A stretch of 64,000 nt of DNA from Thermodesulfobacteriota bacterium (lineage in GTDB: Bacteria; Desulfobacterota_D; UBA1144; Nemesobacterales; UBA2774), in the NCBI GenBank assembly GCA_040754335.1, contig JBFMCV010000001.1, forward strand, positions 1 to 64,000. Direction: 5' to 3'. The notes under the pieces were generated by a model. The model did not search any database and had not been told where the DNA came from. It saw nothing but the letters and a program-made list of their open reading frames with translations. Shown one piece after another: positions 1 to 10,800 of the stretch. Within the stretch, counting starts at the first letter, position 1. Every line of letters starts with the position of its first letter. A program made the position numbers and the translations under genes.

Positions 1-129
1 CCTGGGGACAATATTAATATGGACGTAGAGCTGATAGCGCCTGTGGCGTTAGAGGATCAGTTGAGGTTCGCGATAAGGGAAGGGGGAAGGACAGTAGGCG
101 CTGGCGTTGTTACTAAAATCGTGGAGTAG
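1..129 (+). CDS. tuf: Elongation factor Tu, C-terminal end (partial)
   Basis: Only the last 42 codons lie in the window, read in frame from base 1 to a TAG stop. They carry the hallmark end of EF-Tu domain III, including [16 protein letters not shown] and [19 protein letters not shown]-Tu is the GTPase that delivers aminoacyl-tRNA to the ribosome. Its place just upstream of rpmG, tRNA-Trp, secE and nusG is the common bacterial order. The start and the GTPase domain are outside the window, so copy number and completeness cannot be judged. Confidence 0.97.
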   Translation, partial: PGDNINMDVELIAPVALEDQLRFAIREGGRTVGAGVVTKIVE

Positions 130-138
130 TGGAGAGCT

Positions 139-297
139 ATGGGTGACAATATTCTAGTCGTTGCACTTGCGTGCGTTGAATGCAAGAGAAGGAATTATTC
201 GACAACCAAAAACAAGCAGACTAACAAGGAAAAGATTGAGCTTAAGAAATACTGCAAATGGTGTAAGCGGCATAACGTTCATAAAGAGACGAAGTAG
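139..297 (+). CDS. rpmG: Ribosomal protein L33, zinc-binding form
   Basis: This 52-residue protein starts at ATG 139, nine bases after the tuf stop, with GGAG just upstream. It has the L33 pattern: a short N-terminal strand, CVEC (residues 12-15), the [10 protein letters not shown] segment and CKWC near residues 38-41. The four cysteines in two CxxC pairs identify the zinc-binding (C+) form, as opposed to the cysteine-free form used in zinc limitation. L33 sits near the E site of the 50S subunit. It is evidently cotranscribed with tuf and the following tRNA and secE. Confidence 0.96.
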   Translation: MGDNILVVALACVECKRRNYSTTKNKQTNKEKIELKKYCKWCKRHNVHKETK

Positions 298-317
298 GTC
301 TATATAAAATTCTGAAT

Positions 318-391
318 AGGGCAGTAGCTCAATTAGGGAGAGCACTGGACTCCAAATCCAGCGGTTGGGGGTTCGATTCCCTCCTGCCCTG
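318..391 (+). tRNA. trnW: tRNA-Trp (anticodon CCA)
   Basis: A complete cloverleaf folds by eye. The acceptor stem AGGGCAG pairs with CTGCCCT at 384-390. The D arm contains AGCTCAATTAGGGAGAGC, and the anticodon stem CTGGA/TCCAG encloses CTCCAAA with anticodon CCA at 352-354. The T arm carries GGTTCGATTCC and the discriminator base is G. The 3-prime CCA is not encoded. Its position between rpmG and secE is the usual place for this tRNA, so it is probably excised from the tuf-secE transcript. Confidence 0.97.
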
Positions 392-406
392 AATTAGGAA
401 ACGTTA

Positions 407-610
407 ATGGACAGATTAAAAAACCTGAGCACGGATGCATCCCAGTTCGCAAAGGACATCGAGAGCGAGGCGAAGCGCATAACCTGGCCGTCAAGGCAGG
501 AAACTGTGAAATCCACTCTGGCTGTCGTTGTGATTTCGGCTGTATTCGCCTCTTTTTTAGGGGTTGTGGATTATTTATTCTCGTGGGTTATCAGGCTCAT
601 ACTCAGTTAA
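407..610 (+). CDS. secE: Preprotein translocase subunit SecE
   Basis: This 67-residue protein is the short, single-span type of SecE. The family signature lies around residues 20-35 (ESEAKRITWPSRQETVKST), followed by one transmembrane helix (about 38-62). SecE clamps the two halves of SecY in the inner membrane and is essential for Sec export. An AGGAA element lies upstream of ATG 407. The gene lies 15 bases after tRNA-Trp and 26 bases before nusG, matching the universal secE-nusG pairing. Confidence 0.97.
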   Translation: MDRLKNLSTDASQFAKDIESEAKRITWPSRQETVKSTLAVVVISAVFASFLGVVDYLFSWVIRLILS

Positions 611-636
611 GAGATCGACGGAGATAATGGTTTTCT

Positions 637-1194
637 ATGGCTAAGAGATGGTACGTGGTTCATACCAATACGGGATTCGAAGACAGAGTTAAATCCTATA
701 TTGAAGACAGGGCAAAAATGGAAGGCGTCGAAGACCTGGTTTTTGAGGTCCTGGTTCCTACCGAAACCATAGTAGAGCCGGTCAAAGGCGGGAGGAAAAA
801 GACCTCGGTCAGGAAATTCTTCCCAGGATATATTTTGATAAAAATGGAGCTCAACGACAAAAGCTGGCATTTTATCAGGAATATTCCTAAAGTTATCGGT
901 TTCGTGGGCGGCAAGCTGAAGGACGGAAGGATCGACCCCGACTCGGTGCCTGACATAGCCGAGCAGGAAGTGCTCAAGATAAAGCAGCAGATAGAGGAAG
1001 GCACGTTAAAGCCCAAGCCAAAGGTCTCGTTCGATAAAGGGGAGACGGTCAAGGTGATAGAAGGGCCATTCGCCAATTTCTCGGGCGTGATCGAGGAAGT
1101 GAGACCTGATAAGGCCAAGGTACAGGTGCTTGTGACGATATTCGGAAGGACGACGCCGATAGAACTCGATTTCAATCAAGTGGAGAAGATTTAA
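637..1194 (+). CDS. nusG: Transcription termination/antitermination factor NusG
   Basis: This 185-residue protein begins [20 protein letters not shown], the NGN domain that binds the RNA polymerase clamp. The central part has [10 protein letters not shown]. The C-terminal KOW domain (about 130-185) has [22 protein letters not shown]. NusG increases processivity, couples transcription to ribosomal protein S10 and recruits Rho. Length and domain order are normal for bacteria, with no insertion. The stop is only one base from the rplK start, so the two genes are probably translationally coupled. Confidence 0.98.
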   Translation: MAKRWYVVHTNTGFEDRVKSYIEDRAKMEGVEDLVFEVLVPTETIVEPVKGGRKKTSVRKFFPGYILIKMELNDKSWHFIRNIPKVIGFVGGKLKDGRIDPDSVPDIAEQEVLKIKQQIEEGTLKPKPKVSFDKGETVKVIEGPFANFSGVIEEVRPDKAKVQVLVTIFGRTTPIELDFNQVEKI

Positions 1195-1195
1195 C

Positions 1196-1612
1196 ATGAA
1201 AAAAATAGACGGATACGTGAAACTCCTTGTCGAAGCCGGCAAGGCTACACCGTCCCCTCCGGTAGGGCCGGCTCTCGGTCAGAGGGGAGTTAATATCATG
1301 GAATTTTGCAAGGCGTTCAATGCACAGACGCAGAAGGCGGAAGGGGTTCTTCCCGTCGTAGTAACGGTTTACTCGGATAAATCTTTCTCTTTCGAGGTTA
1401 AAACGCCGCCTGTTTCGTACCTTCTCAAGAAGGCCGCGAAGATAGAAAAGGGATCGGGTGAGGCTCTGAAGAAAAAGGTTGCGAAATTGACCAGGTCGCA
1501 GGTCGAGGAAATAGCGAGGCTCAAGATGCCGGATCTGAATACAAATGACCTGGAAGCGGCCGTAAAGATAGTATCGGGCACCGCGAGGAGCATGGGGATA
1601 GAGGTAGGATAG
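1196..1612 (+). CDS. rplK: Ribosomal protein L11
   Basis: This 138-residue protein has the L11 N-terminal signature, including [20 protein letters not shown] around residues 19-38, and the rRNA-binding C-terminal domain ending in [12 protein letters not shown]11 binds the GTPase-associated region of 23S rRNA and is needed for RelA sensing of uncharged tRNA. It starts one base after the nusG stop. Slightly short compared with the usual 141-142 residues, but without an obvious missing motif. It is followed by a 93-base gap that contains a GC-rich hairpin before rplA. Confidence 0.98.
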   Translation: MKKIDGYVKLLVEAGKATPSPPVGPALGQRGVNIMEFCKAFNAQTQKAEGVLPVVVTVYSDKSFSFEVKTPPVSYLLKKAAKIEKGSGEALKKKVAKLTRSQVEEIARLKMPDLNTNDLEAAVKIVSGTARSMGIEVG

Positions 1613-1615
1613 GCC

Positions 1616-1647
1616 GGCGCCGTAAGGCCTGAGGCGCCTCTCATTTT
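1616..1647 (+). terminator. Terminator-like hairpin between rplK and rplA
   Basis: The self-complementary hexamer GGCGCC occurs at 1616-1621 and 1633-1638, giving a six-pair all-GC stem with an 11-base loop. TCTCATTTT follows. The T tract is interrupted, so this is more likely a partial attenuator or an RNA structure affecting rplK/rplA balance than a full stop. No experimental support; seen by eye only. Confidence 0.35.
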
Positions 1648-1705
1648 CCGGGGCGTGGCCGTGGTCGGCTGTGTATTTTGAGATTTGGCAGCGAGGAGAT
1701 TAGAG

Positions 1706-2431
1706 ATGGTAAAGAAAGGGAAAAAATATACGGAAGTCAGGAAGGCAGTCGACGCCAAGGTTAATTATGGAGTTGATGACGCCATCAGGCTTATCGAAGA
1801 GACGAAGACGGCCAAGTTCGACGAAACCGTCGAAGTGGCGGTTACGCTCGGGATCGATCCGAGACAGGCGAACCAGCAGATCAGGGCCGGTATGGTGCTG
1901 CCTCACGGCATAGGAAAGGACATAAGGGTGGTCGTTTTCGCCAAAGACGACAAGCAGAGGGAAGCAAGGGAAGCGGGTGCAGACTATGCGGGCCTCGAGG
2001 ACCTCATAGAAAAGATCTCGGGCGAGAACTGGCTCGAATTCGACGTGTCGATAGCAACTCCCGACGTGATGAACATAGTCGCCAAGCTCGGTAAGGTACT
2101 GGGACCGAGAGGCCTCATGCCCAGTCCCAAAGTGGGCACCGTGACGTTCGATGTTGCCCAGGCGGTCAAGGAAGCCAAGGCAGGCAGGATAGAGGTCAAG
2201 AACGACAAGGGCGGTGTGGTGCATGCCCCTATAGGGAAGGTTTCTTTCGGGACGGGAAAACTGAAGGACAATTTCCTCGTGTTCATGGACACGCTCCTCA
2301 AGATGAAGCCGCCTTCGTCGAAAGGCGTGTTCGTGAGAAAGATTACGCTGTCCAATACCATGGGGCCCGGGATAAAGGTAGATATTTTAAAAGTAAGAGA
2401 TGAATTAAAGAGCGCGCAGATCGCGGCATAA
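1706..2431 (+). CDS. rplA: Ribosomal protein L1
   Basis: The product is 241 residues from ATG 1706 and has the L1 core, including the segment [17 protein letters not shown] and the C-terminal GPGIKVDI. L1 forms the mobile L1 stalk near the E site and in many bacteria also represses its own operon. The frame stays open upstream to a TTG at 1685, but ATG 1706 is preferred: AGGAG lies at 1694-1698 with a 7-base spacing, and MVKKGKKY is the usual L1 N terminus. rplJ follows 74 bases downstream. Confidence 0.97.
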   Translation: MVKKGKKYTEVRKAVDAKVNYGVDDAIRLIEETKTAKFDETVEVAVTLGIDPRQANQQIRAGMVLPHGIGKDIRVVVFAKDDKQREAREAGADYAGLEDLIEKISGENWLEFDVSIATPDVMNIVAKLGKVLGPRGLMPSPKVGTVTFDVAQAVKEAKAGRIEVKNDKGGVVHAPIGKVSFGTGKLKDNFLVFMDTLLKMKPPSSKGVFVRKITLSNTMGPGIKVDILKVRDELKSAQIAA

Positions 2432-2505
2432 GCCGGGGATCGGGAATAATGCGGGAGTTTACATGCAAGACTTGTCGAAATCGTTATTGATTAAGGAGCA
2501 GAGAA

Positions 2506-3036
2506 ATGCTGAGTAAAGCGGCTAAGAACGAGCTGGTTCGGGAATTTAACGATGTTTTCAAAGCCAACCCGTCGGTTATGGTGGTTGAGTACAAGGGGCT
2601 CACTGTAAAGGAACTGGAATCCCTGCGGGCGAGTCTCAGGAAGGCGGACGCAGAGCTCAAGGTCGTTAAGAATACCCTTCTCAGGATAGCCGCCAAAGAC
2701 ACGCAAATTGAACAAATCAACGATTTGTTCGAGGGGCCTACGGCAGTCGCAATATGCGAGAAGGACGCTACGGCCGTAGCCAAGGTGTTCGTGGAATCGT
2801 TGAAGAAGTTGCCTCTCCTGAAGATAAAGGGCGGCATAGTGGAGGGAAGCGTCATAGGCGAGGGCCAGATTTCAGACCTTTCGAAGCTCCCTTCGAGGCA
2901 GGAGCTTATCTCCCAGTTCCTCGGACTCCTGAAGAGCCCGGTTTCCAACTTCCTCGGGACCCTCAACCAGCTCCAGTCCAAACTGATATATGCGCTCAAC
3001 GCTGTTAAGGACTCTAAGGAAAAAGAAAATAATTAG
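2506..3036 (+). CDS. rplJ: Ribosomal protein L10
   Basis: This 176-residue protein has the L10 features: an N-terminal rRNA-binding domain with SVMVVEYKGLTVKELESLR and LKVVKNTLLRIA, then a C-terminal helix that carries L7/L12 dimers. L10 is the base of the ribosomal stalk. Start ATG 2506 has AGGAG about 8 bases upstream. The 74-base leader before it is where L10 autoregulation usually acts, but I could not recognise the conserved kink-turn. rplL follows 56 bases later. Confidence 0.97.
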   Translation: MLSKAAKNELVREFNDVFKANPSVMVVEYKGLTVKELESLRASLRKADAELKVVKNTLLRIAAKDTQIEQINDLFEGPTAVAICEKDATAVAKVFVESLKKLPLLKIKGGIVEGSVIGEGQISDLSKLPSRQELISQFLGLLKSPVSNFLGTLNQLQSKLIYALNAVKDSKEKENN

Positions 3037-3092
3037 AAAAGGACAGTAAAGTAAAGAACATTTTTATTTCATTCAAGGAGGTTTTTTGAATC

Positions 3093-3488
3093 ATGGCTGA
3101 CATCACGAGGACAGACGTTCTTACGTATCTCGAAAAGGCAAGCATGCTTGAAATTTCGGAGTTGATCAAGGAGATCGAAGTTAAATTCGATGTCAAGGCG
3201 GCGGCTCCGCAGATAGCGGTAGCTGCAGTACCCGGCGCCGGAGCAGGCGGCGAAGCCCAGGCGGAGCAGGCTGAACAAACCGAGTTTACAGTGGTTCTTA
3301 AAGCGGCAGGCGGGAACAAGATCCAGGTTATTAAAGCTGTAAGGGAAGTTACGTCGCTCGGTCTTAAGGAAGCAAAAGACCTGGTCGAGGGAGCCCCCAA
3401 GCCTGTAAAAGAAGGCGTGGATAAACAGGAAGCGGAAAATATTAAGAAAAAGCTTGAAGAAGCGGGCGCTCAAGTAGAAGTAAATTAA
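3093..3488 (+). CDS. rplL: Ribosomal protein L7/L12
   Basis: This 131-residue protein has an N-terminal dimerisation domain (about 1-35), an Ala/Gly/Glu-rich hinge (about 38-62) and the globular C-terminal domain with [20 protein letters not shown] and [14 protein letters not shown]7/L12 recruits translation factors to the stalk. The start is ATG 3093, with AGGAGG 11 bases upstream, a rather long spacing that is tolerable for such a strong site. The 246-base gap that follows contains two RNA structures before rpoB. Confidence 0.98.
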   Translation: MADITRTDVLTYLEKASMLEISELIKEIEVKFDVKAAAPQIAVAAVPGAGAGGEAQAEQAEQTEFTVVLKAAGGNKIQVIKAVREVTSLGLKEAKDLVEGAPKPVKEGVDKQEAENIKKKLEEAGAQVEVN

Positions 3489-3498
3489 GCGTTTGGCC

Positions 3499-3551
3499 AA
3501 AAGTCAGGTATAATATTATATTTACATTGCGGATATGTATATCTGACTTTT
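3499..3551 (+). promoter_or_regulatory. Long stem-loop in the rplL-rpoB leader
   Basis: AAAAGTCAGGTATA at 3499-3512 pairs with TATATCTGACTTTT at 3538-3551, giving 14 pairs (one G-U) around a 25-base AT-rich loop. A TATAAT hexamer lies in the 5-prime arm (3509-3514). Its only -35 candidate, TTAAGC at 3485-3490, is weak. The structure sits where other bacteria have an RNase III processing site or an attenuator separating the rplJL and rpoBC transcripts. Function is inferred from position. Confidence 0.45.
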
Positions 3552-3663
3552 GAAGCCTTTTTCCGATCTTGTTTCTATCTCATAATATATGTCTTTTTTT
3601 TCGGATAGAAAGCCGAGTCTCTATAGCGGAAAGCTTGATTAGGAATTAGACAGAGGTGGTATG

Positions 3664-3688
3664 TCCGCCGACAGGCGGATTTTTGTTT
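3664..3688 (+). terminator. Intrinsic terminator/attenuator upstream of rpoB
   Basis: TCCGCC (3664-3669), loop GACA and GGCGGA (3674-3679) form a perfect six-pair GC-rich tetraloop hairpin, followed at once by TTTTTGTTT. This is a textbook factor-independent terminator shape, only 47 bases before the rpoB start. Because rpoBC must be transcribed through it, or from a promoter after it, partial attenuation is the likely role, tuning polymerase to ribosomal protein output. Confidence 0.7.
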
Positions 3689-3734
3689 AATTGTTTGCTT
3701 GAGATTTACATAACATAACGGGGGGTAAGACACA

Positions 3735-6700
3735 TTGAGTCTTGATGGTCTAGAAACGTATCAATTAAGAAAAAGCTTTTCCAAATTACCATCTGTTCTC
3801 GAAATACCTCACCTGCTCGAAGTCCAAATCAAATCCTACCACGAATTTCTCCAAGCCGACGTGAAGCCGGAGGACCTTAAGGACATAGGTCTTCACAATG
3901 CGTTCAAGACGGTGTTTCCGATAGAGGATTACAACGAGAAAGCCTCTCTCGAATATATAGGGTACAGGTTCGACAGGCCCAAATACGAGGCCCAGGAATG
4001 CAGGCTGAAGGGGTACACCTATGTGGCGCCCCTCTACGTGACGTTCCGTCTTGTAATCTGGGATACCGAATCGGGCGCCGAGCGCACAATCAGGGACGTT
4101 AAAGAACAGGAAGTTTACTTCGGCGAAATACCTCTCATGACACCTAACGGCTCGTTTATTGTGAACGGGACCGAGAGGGTGATCGTCAACCAGCTCCACC
4201 GTTCCCCGGGAGTGTTCTTCGACCAGGTAAGAAACAAGGACAGCGGCGTCGGCAGGTCTTCCTTTTCTGCCAGGATCGTACCGCACGACGGCAGGTGGAT
4301 AGATTTCGAGTTCGACTCGAAGGATATCCTCCACGTGAGGATAGACAGGAAGAAGAAGTTCCTCGTGACCGTGCTGCTGAAAGCCCTCGGATATGACGAA
4401 AGAGAGATAATGCACTATTTCTACCCTGTCGAGACCATTCATATAGAGCCCAAGGGTATGAGCAAAAATGTGAATCACGAAGTCCTCCCCTATCAGAGGT
4501 CGAGCGCCGACATCATAGACCCGGCCACGAAAGAGGTTGTGGTGAAGAAAGGCAGGAGGTTCGTAAGGAATATTATCGAGAAGCTCAAGCGGGCGAACAT
4601 AGAGAGGATACCGATCGATCCCTCCGAGCTGACCGACAAATTTGCGGCGGACGATATAGTGGACAGGAAGTCGGGCGAGGTGATTGTCAATTTTAACGAG
4701 CTTATCACCGAGCAGAAGCTCGAGCAGATCAAGAAAGCGGACATTACGGAATTCAGGATATTTTACATAGACAACGTGTCCGTCGTAGCCTCTCTCAGGA
4801 ACACCATACTCGCGGACAAGATCAAGACACGCGAAGACTCTATAACGGAGATCTACAAGAAATTCAGACCGACCGACCCGCCTACGCTAAGCGTGGCGGA
4901 GTCTTTCTTCGACAACATGTTTTTCAATCCGGATACCTACAGGCTCTCACAGGTCGGGCGGCTCAAAATAAACTACAAATTGAACCACGGCATCCCGGAC
5001 GACGTATCTACGCTCACCAGGGAAGACATAATGGAGACGGTGAGATACCTCTTGGCGCTTAGAGGCGGCAGGGGGACTACCGACGACATCGACCACCTGG
5101 GGAACAGGAGGGTGCGTACCGTCGGGGAGCTTATCGAAGACAGGTTCTATCACGGGCTCGAAAGGCTCGCGCGCTCCGTAAAGGAGAAGATGGGCTACCA
5201 GGCCGTCGAGAACCTCATGCCGAGCGAGCTGCTCATACCGAAGACCGTGATAGCAGTCGTAAAGGAATTCTTCGCGACGGGACAGCTCTCGCAGTTCATG
5301 GACCAGACCAACCCCCTTTCTGAAATCACGCACAAGAGGAGGCTGAGCGCTCTCGGGCCGGGAGGTCTCACTAGGGAGAGGGCGGGGTTCGAGGTCAGGG
5401 ACGTGCATTCTTCCCACTACGGAAGGATATGCCCGATCGAAACCCCGGAGGGGCCGAACATCGGTCTCATTTCGAGTCTCAGCACGTACGGGAAGATCAA
5501 CGAATTCGGATTCATTCAAACTCCTTACAGGGTCGTAAAGAACGCGAGGGTTACTGACGAGATCGTATACATGAACGCCCTTGCCGAAGAGAAATACATT
5601 ATCGCACAGGCCAACGCCCCACTCGATAAGGACGGCAATTTCACGTCGGAATTCATTTCGGCGAGACACAGCGGAGAGTTCCTCATGGTCGAGCGTGAAA
5701 AGGTGGAGCTCATGGACGTTTCCCCTTCTCAGCTCGTTTCGGTTTCCGCTTCGCTCATACCGTTTCTCGAGCACGACGACGCGAACAGAGCCCTTATGGG
5801 ATCGAACATGCAGCGCCAGGCGGTCCCCCTCATACGCACGAACTCCCCTATAGTCGGCACCGGTTTCGAAAGCACGGTGGCCAAGGATTCGGGAGTGACC
5901 GTAATCGCGAAGAGGGACGGCATCGTCGAATACGTAGATTCGGCGAGGGTGGTCGTGAGCTCTACTGGAGACGCGTCCGAATCGGAAGCCGGCGTCGATA
6001 TGTACAACCTGTTGAAATTTCAGAAATCCAACCAGAGCACCTGCTGGAACCAGAAGCCCATAGTCTCGAAGGGCCAGGGCATAAAGGCGGGCCAGGTAAT
6101 CGCCGACGGGCCTTCCACGGACTTCGGCGAGCTCGCTTTAGGGCAGAACGTGCTAGTGGCTTTCATGCCGTGGGGCGGATACAACTTTGAAGACGCAATC
6201 CTAATGAGCGAGAGGCTAGCCAAGGAAGACAGGTTCACCTCCATACACATAGAGGAGGTCGAGTGTATCGCCCGCGAAACGAAGCTCGGAAGGGAAGAGA
6301 TAACGAGGGACATACCGAACGTCAGCGAAGACGCTCTCAGGAACCTCGACGAGAGCGGAATAATCAGGATAGGCGCCGAAGTGAAGCCCGGGGACATAAT
6401 CGTCGGCAAGATCTCTCCCAAGGGCGAGACTCAGCTCTCTCCCGAGGAGCGCCTGCTCAGGGCTATATTCGGAGACAAGGCCGGGGACGTAAAGGACACT
6501 TCTCTCAGGGCCTCGCCCGGCATTTACGGCACGGTAATAGACGTGAAGATGCTCATATCGAGGGTCGTCGATAAAGACGAGAGGGCTAAGAGCATCGAGG
6601 ATTTCGAGGTAACCCGTCTCAAGCAGGACAGGGACGACGAAATCAAGATATTGAAAGACGACGCTTTCGAGCGTATCAAGTCGCTTGTTATCGGCAAGAC

Positions 6701-7847
6701 GTCTTCCGCCAAGCTCACGGTTTCGAGGAAGACCGTCCTTAAGAAAGGGGACAAGATAACGGAAGAGGTGTTAAAGACTATCCCCTTCGAGAAGTTTGCC
6801 GATATAACTATCGAAAGGGGAGACGAGGCGGAGGCGGAGATAAAGCGTATTATCGAAAGGACGCTCGAACAGATAGACCTCACTAACGTAGTCTACGATC
6901 AGAGGATCTCCAAGCTGACCAAGCCCGACGAGCTCCCGCCCGGCGTCCTCAAGGTGGTAAAGGTGAATATCGCCGTAAAGAGGAAGCTCCAGGTCGGAGA
7001 TAAAATGGCCGGAAGGCACGGGAACAAGGGTGTAATCTCCAAGATTCTTGCCGAGGAGGATATGCCCTATCTGCCTGACGGAACGCCCGTCGACATGATA
7101 CTCAATCCTTTGGGCGTGCCCTCCAGGATGAACGTCGGCCAGGTATTGGAGACTCACCTGGGCTGGGCCGCAAAGGAGCTCGGCAACCAGATAAACGAGA
7201 TAATGGAAAGGGAATTCAGTCCCCAGGCATTGAAGGCGAAGCTGAAAGAGATATATAAATCCACCGGCACGGAAAAGCTGATCGACAAGATGGATGACGA
7301 CGACGTTCTTTCCGTGGCCAGGAGGCTCCGGAGCGGCATACCGGTCAAGTCCCCGGTATTCGACGGGGCGTCGGAAGAAGAGATCAAGCACATGCTGGCC
7401 GCGACGGGCCTGCCGGACGACGGCAAGACCATACTCTTCGACGGACAGACGGGTGAGCCGTTCGACCAGAAAGTAACGGTTGGCGTTATGTACATGCTGA
7501 AGCTCCATCACCTCGTGGAGGAGAAGATCCACGCTAGGGCGATCGGACCGTACTCGCTCGTCACGCAGCAGCCGCTCGGCGGAAAGGCACATTTCGGAGG
7601 CCAGCGCCTCGGGGAAATGGAGGTCTGGGCGCTCGAAGCGTACGGGGCTTCGTACACTCTGCAGGAATTTCTGACAGTAAAATCGGACGACGTGATAGGC
7701 AGAACCAGGATTTTTGATTCGATCGTCAAGGGCGATATGAATTTCGAGCCGGGCCTGCCGGAGTCGTTCAAGGTCCTTCAAAAGGAGCTCCAGGCGCTCG
7801 CTCTGGACGTCGACCTTCTCGAGGAAGAAGAACAGGGCAGGAATTGA
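3735..7847 (+). CDS. rpoB: RNA polymerase beta subunit
   Basis: This 1370-residue protein is the beta subunit of RNA polymerase. The rifampicin pocket (about residues 519-545) reads [18 protein letters not shown] followed by LSALGPGG, with the positions equivalent to E. coli D516, H526 and S531 all wild type. The catalytic-region motif [15 protein letters not shown] lies near residue 1088, and the C terminus has the switch/clamp motif [13 protein letters not shown]. The start is taken as TTG 3735, because no early ATG or GTG is in frame and GGGGGT precedes it at suitable distance. rpoC follows after about 25 bases. Confidence 0.98.
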   Translation: MSLDGLETYQLRKSFSKLPSVLEIPHLLEVQIKSYHEFLQADVKPEDLKDIGLHNAFKTVFPIEDYNEKASLEYIGYRFDRPKYEAQECRLKGYTYVAPLYVTFRLVIWDTESGAERTIRDVKEQEVYFGEIPLMTPNGSFIVNGTERVIVNQLHRSPGVFFDQVRNKDSGVGRSSFSARIVPHDGRWIDFEFDSKDILHVRIDRKKKFLVTVLLKALGYDEREIMHYFYPVETIHIEPKGMSKNVNHEVLPYQRSSADIIDPATKEVVVKKGRRFVRNIIEKLKRANIERIPIDPSELTDKFAADDIVDRKSGEVIVNFNELITEQKLEQIKKADITEFRIFYIDNVSVVASLRNTILADKIKTREDSITEIYKKFRPTDPPTLSVAESFFDNMFFNPDTYRLSQVGRLKINYKLNHGIPDDVSTLTREDIMETVRYLLALRGGRGTTDDIDHLGNRRVRTVGELIEDRFYHGLERLARSVKEKMGYQAVENLMPSELLIPKTVIAVVKEFFATGQLSQFMDQTNPLSEITHKRRLSALGPGGLTRERAGFEVRDVHSSHYGRICPIETPEGPNIGLISSLSTYGKINEFGFIQTPYRVVKNARVTDEIVYMNALAEEKYIIAQANAPLDKDGNFTSEFISARHSGEFLMVEREKVELMDVSPSQLVSVSASLIPFLEHDDANRALMGSNMQRQAVPLIRTNSPIVGTGFESTVAKDSGVTVIAKRDGIVEYVDSARVVVSSTGDASESEAGVDMYNLLKFQKSNQSTCWNQKPIVSKGQGIKAGQVIADGPSTDFGELALGQNVLVAFMPWGGYNFEDAILMSERLAKEDRFTSIHIEEVECIARETKLGREEITRDIPNVSEDALRNLDESGIIRIGAEVKPGDIIVGKISPKGETQLSPEERLLRAIFGDKAGDVKDTSLRASPGIYGTVIDVKMLISRVVDKDERAKSIEDFEVTRLKQDRDDEIKILKDDAFERIKSLVIGKTSSAKLTVSRKTVLKKGDKITEEVLKTIPFEKFADITIERGDEAEAEIKRIIERTLEQIDLTNVVYDQRISKLTKPDELPPGVLKVVKVNIAVKRKLQVGDKMAGRHGNKGVISKILAEEDMPYLPDGTPVDMILNPLGVPSRMNVGQVLETHLGWAAKELGNQINEIMEREFSPQALKAKLKEIYKSTGTEKLIDKMDDDDVLSVARRLRSGIPVKSPVFDGASEEEIKHMLAATGLPDDGKTILFDGQTGEPFDQKVTVGVMYMLKLHHLVEEKIHARAIGPYSLVTQQPLGGKAHFGGQRLGEMEVWALEAYGASYTLQEFLTVKSDDVIGRTRIFDSIVKGDMNFEPGLPESFKVLQKELQALALDVDLLEEEEQGRN

Positions 7848-7872
7848 AAAAAAGATTAGGGAGGGAGTGAAC

Positions 7873-10800
7873 GTGGACGTAGATACCCTTTTTGAAAAAC
7901 CTAAGAATCCATCTGAGTACTCGGCGGTAAAGATATCTATAGCTTCTCCTGAGAAGATCAAGGAATGGTCGCACGGAGAAGTAAGAAAGCCGGAGACAAT
8001 CAATTACAGGACATTCAAGCCGGAAAGGAGCGGCCTTTTTTGCGCAAAGATATTCGGGCCGGTCAAGGATTACGAATGCACTTGCGGAAAATACAAGAGA
8101 CTCAAGCACAGGGGCATAACCTGCGAAAAATGCGGGGTCGAGGTAATCTCGTCCAAGGTCAGAAGGGAGCGTATGGCCCACATCGAGCTGTCGTCCCCGG
8201 TAGCGCACATATGGTTTCTGAGGAGCATACCTTCGAGAATAGGAATGCTGCTCGATATGACGCTCAAGGACCTGGAAAAGGCCCTTTACTACGAATCGTA
8301 CGTAGTGCTCGATCCGGGAGGCACGAACCTCAAGTTCGGGGAAGTCCTGAGCGAGGATAAATACAGGAAGGCCGTCGAGGAGTACGGCCACAGCTTCAAG
8401 GTCGGAATGGGGGCGGAGACGATAAGGGAGATGCTCAAGAAGATCGACCTCGTCGAGCTCTCGGACCAGCTGAGGCACGAAATGAAGAACACGTCCTCCC
8501 CTATAAAAAGGGCGAGGATAGCGAAGAGGCTCCGTATATGCGAGGCGTTCAGGAAATCGAAGAACCGCCCCGAGTGGATGATCCTTACGAGGATACCCGT
8601 TCTGCCGCCGGATCTCAGGCCGCTTGTTCCGCTCGACGGAGGCAGGTTCGCGACGTCCGACCTCAACGACCTCTACAGGCGCGTAATAAACAGGAATAAC
8701 AGGCTCAAGAAATTACTCGAGCTCGGAGCGCCCGATATAATCGTAAGAAACGAGAAGAGGATGCTCCAGGAGTCGGTGGACGCGCTGCTTGAGAACGGGC
8801 GCAGGGGAAGGCCGGTGCTCGGTCACAACCACAGGCCGCTCAAGAGCCTCTCCGATATAATCAAGGGCAAGCAGGGAAGGTTCAGGCAGAACCTCCTAGG
8901 AAAGCGGGTCGACTACTCCGGCCGTTCGGTCATCACGGTCGGCCCCGAGCTCAAGCTCCACCAGTGCGGAATACCCAAGCAGATGGGTCTCGAGCTTTTC
9001 AGGCCCTTCATATACCAGAAGCTCGAAAAGTGGGGAGCCGCCGCGACGATAAAAATCGCAAAGAAACTCGTAGAACAGGAGGCCCCGATAGTCTGGGACG
9101 CGCTCGACGAGGTGATCAAGGAGCACCCCGTGCTGCTCAACCGCGCTCCTACGCTCCACCGCCTGAGCATTCAGGCGTTCGAGCCCATACTCATCGAGGA
9201 TAAGGCCATTCAGATTCACCCGCTCGTATGCCCCGCCTATAACGCGGACTTCGACGGCGACCAGATGGCCGTGCACGTACCGCTTTCGGTCGAGGCACAG
9301 ACGGAGTGCAGGGCGCTCGTGATGTCAACTAACAACATTCTCTCCCCCGCCCACGGGAAGCCGATAATTCTACCTACCCAGGACATAGTCCTCGGCATCT
9401 ACTACATGACGAGAGACATGGCCTACGACAAGGGGGACGGCAAGATTTTCTCGAGCATAGACGAGGTCCAGATGGCCTACGATTCCGGGGAGATCGGCAT
9501 ACACGCAAAGATAAAGGTGCGCGTGAAAGGCAAGCTTTACGAGACCACGGCCGGACGCGTGCTCCTCTACGATATCATGCCCAAGGACATACCCTTCGAG
9601 CTCGTAAACAGGGTCATGACCAAGAGGGCCATTGAAGAGCTCGTCGATACCTGTTTCAGGATGGCGGGCGGAAAGAACACCGTGATTCTGGCCGACAGGA
9701 TGAGGACGCTCGGGTTCAAGTATTCGACGAGAGCCGGAATATCCATCTCGATCGACGACATGAGCATCCCGGAGAAGAAGAGGGACCTGCTCCAGAAAGC
9801 GCAGGACGAGGTGGTCAAGGTACAGAACCAGTACTCCCAGGGTCTCATCACGGACGGCGAGAGGTACAACAAGGTTATAGACATCTGGGCGCGTACGAGC
9901 GACGAAGTCGCCCAGGAAATGATGAGGGATATCTCGTACGAAGAGGTCATCGACAAGGAAGGAAACGTAAGGAGAGGGACGAGCTCAAACCCCATATACA
10001 TGATGATAGATTCAGGCGCGAGGGGCAGCCAGACCCAGGTCAGGCAGCTCGCCGGTATGAGGGGACTCATGGCGAAGCCTTCGGGGGAAATCATAGAGAC
10101 GCCCATTACGTCCAACTTCCGCGAAGGGCTGACGGTTCTTCAGTACTTCATTTCGACGCACGGCGCGAGGAAGGGTCTCGCCGACACCGCGCTCAAGACC
10201 GCGAACGCCGGTTATCTGACGAGGAGGCTCATCGACGTCGCTCAGGACGTGATGATAAAAGAATTCGACTGCGGTACGGTCGAGGGCATCACGGTCAGCG
10301 ACCTCGTCGAGGGCGGTGAGATCATAGAAAGGGTGGGCGAAAGGGTGCTCGGAAGGGTTACCGTCGACGATATAATCGACCCGGTAAGCGGAGAGGTGAT
10401 AGTCGCTGCCAACGAGGAAATCGACGAGCAGGCTGCGTCCAAAATAGACGAAGCCGGCAGCATCACTGAAGTAAAAATAAGGTCTGTATTGACGTGCGAG
10501 ACGCGGATAGGCGTGTGCGTGCTCTGTTACGGCAGGAACCTCGCGACGGGTAAGCTAGTCAACATAGGGGAGGCGGTCGGTATCATAGCCGCCCAGTCGA
10601 TCGGCGAGCCTGGGACGCAGCTCACCATGAGAACGTTCCACATCGGAGGCGCCGCGAGTCAGAGGGCTGCCGAAAGCACGCTCGAGTCGACCCACGAAGG
10701 CACGGTTAAATTCAGCACGGTGAGGACCGTAAAGAGCAAGGACGGGAGCCTCGTCGTCATTAACCGCACCGGCACGCTGATCATAGTCGACGATAAGGGC

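Noticed and set aside
1685-1705. Upstream TTG start for rplA (adds seven residues)
   Set aside because: AGGAG spacing fits ATG 1706 and the usual L1 N terminus begins there.
6771-8003. Long antisense frame (410 residues) across rpoB and rpoC
   Set aside because: It is a shadow of strongly conserved polymerase genes caused by high-GC codon bias.
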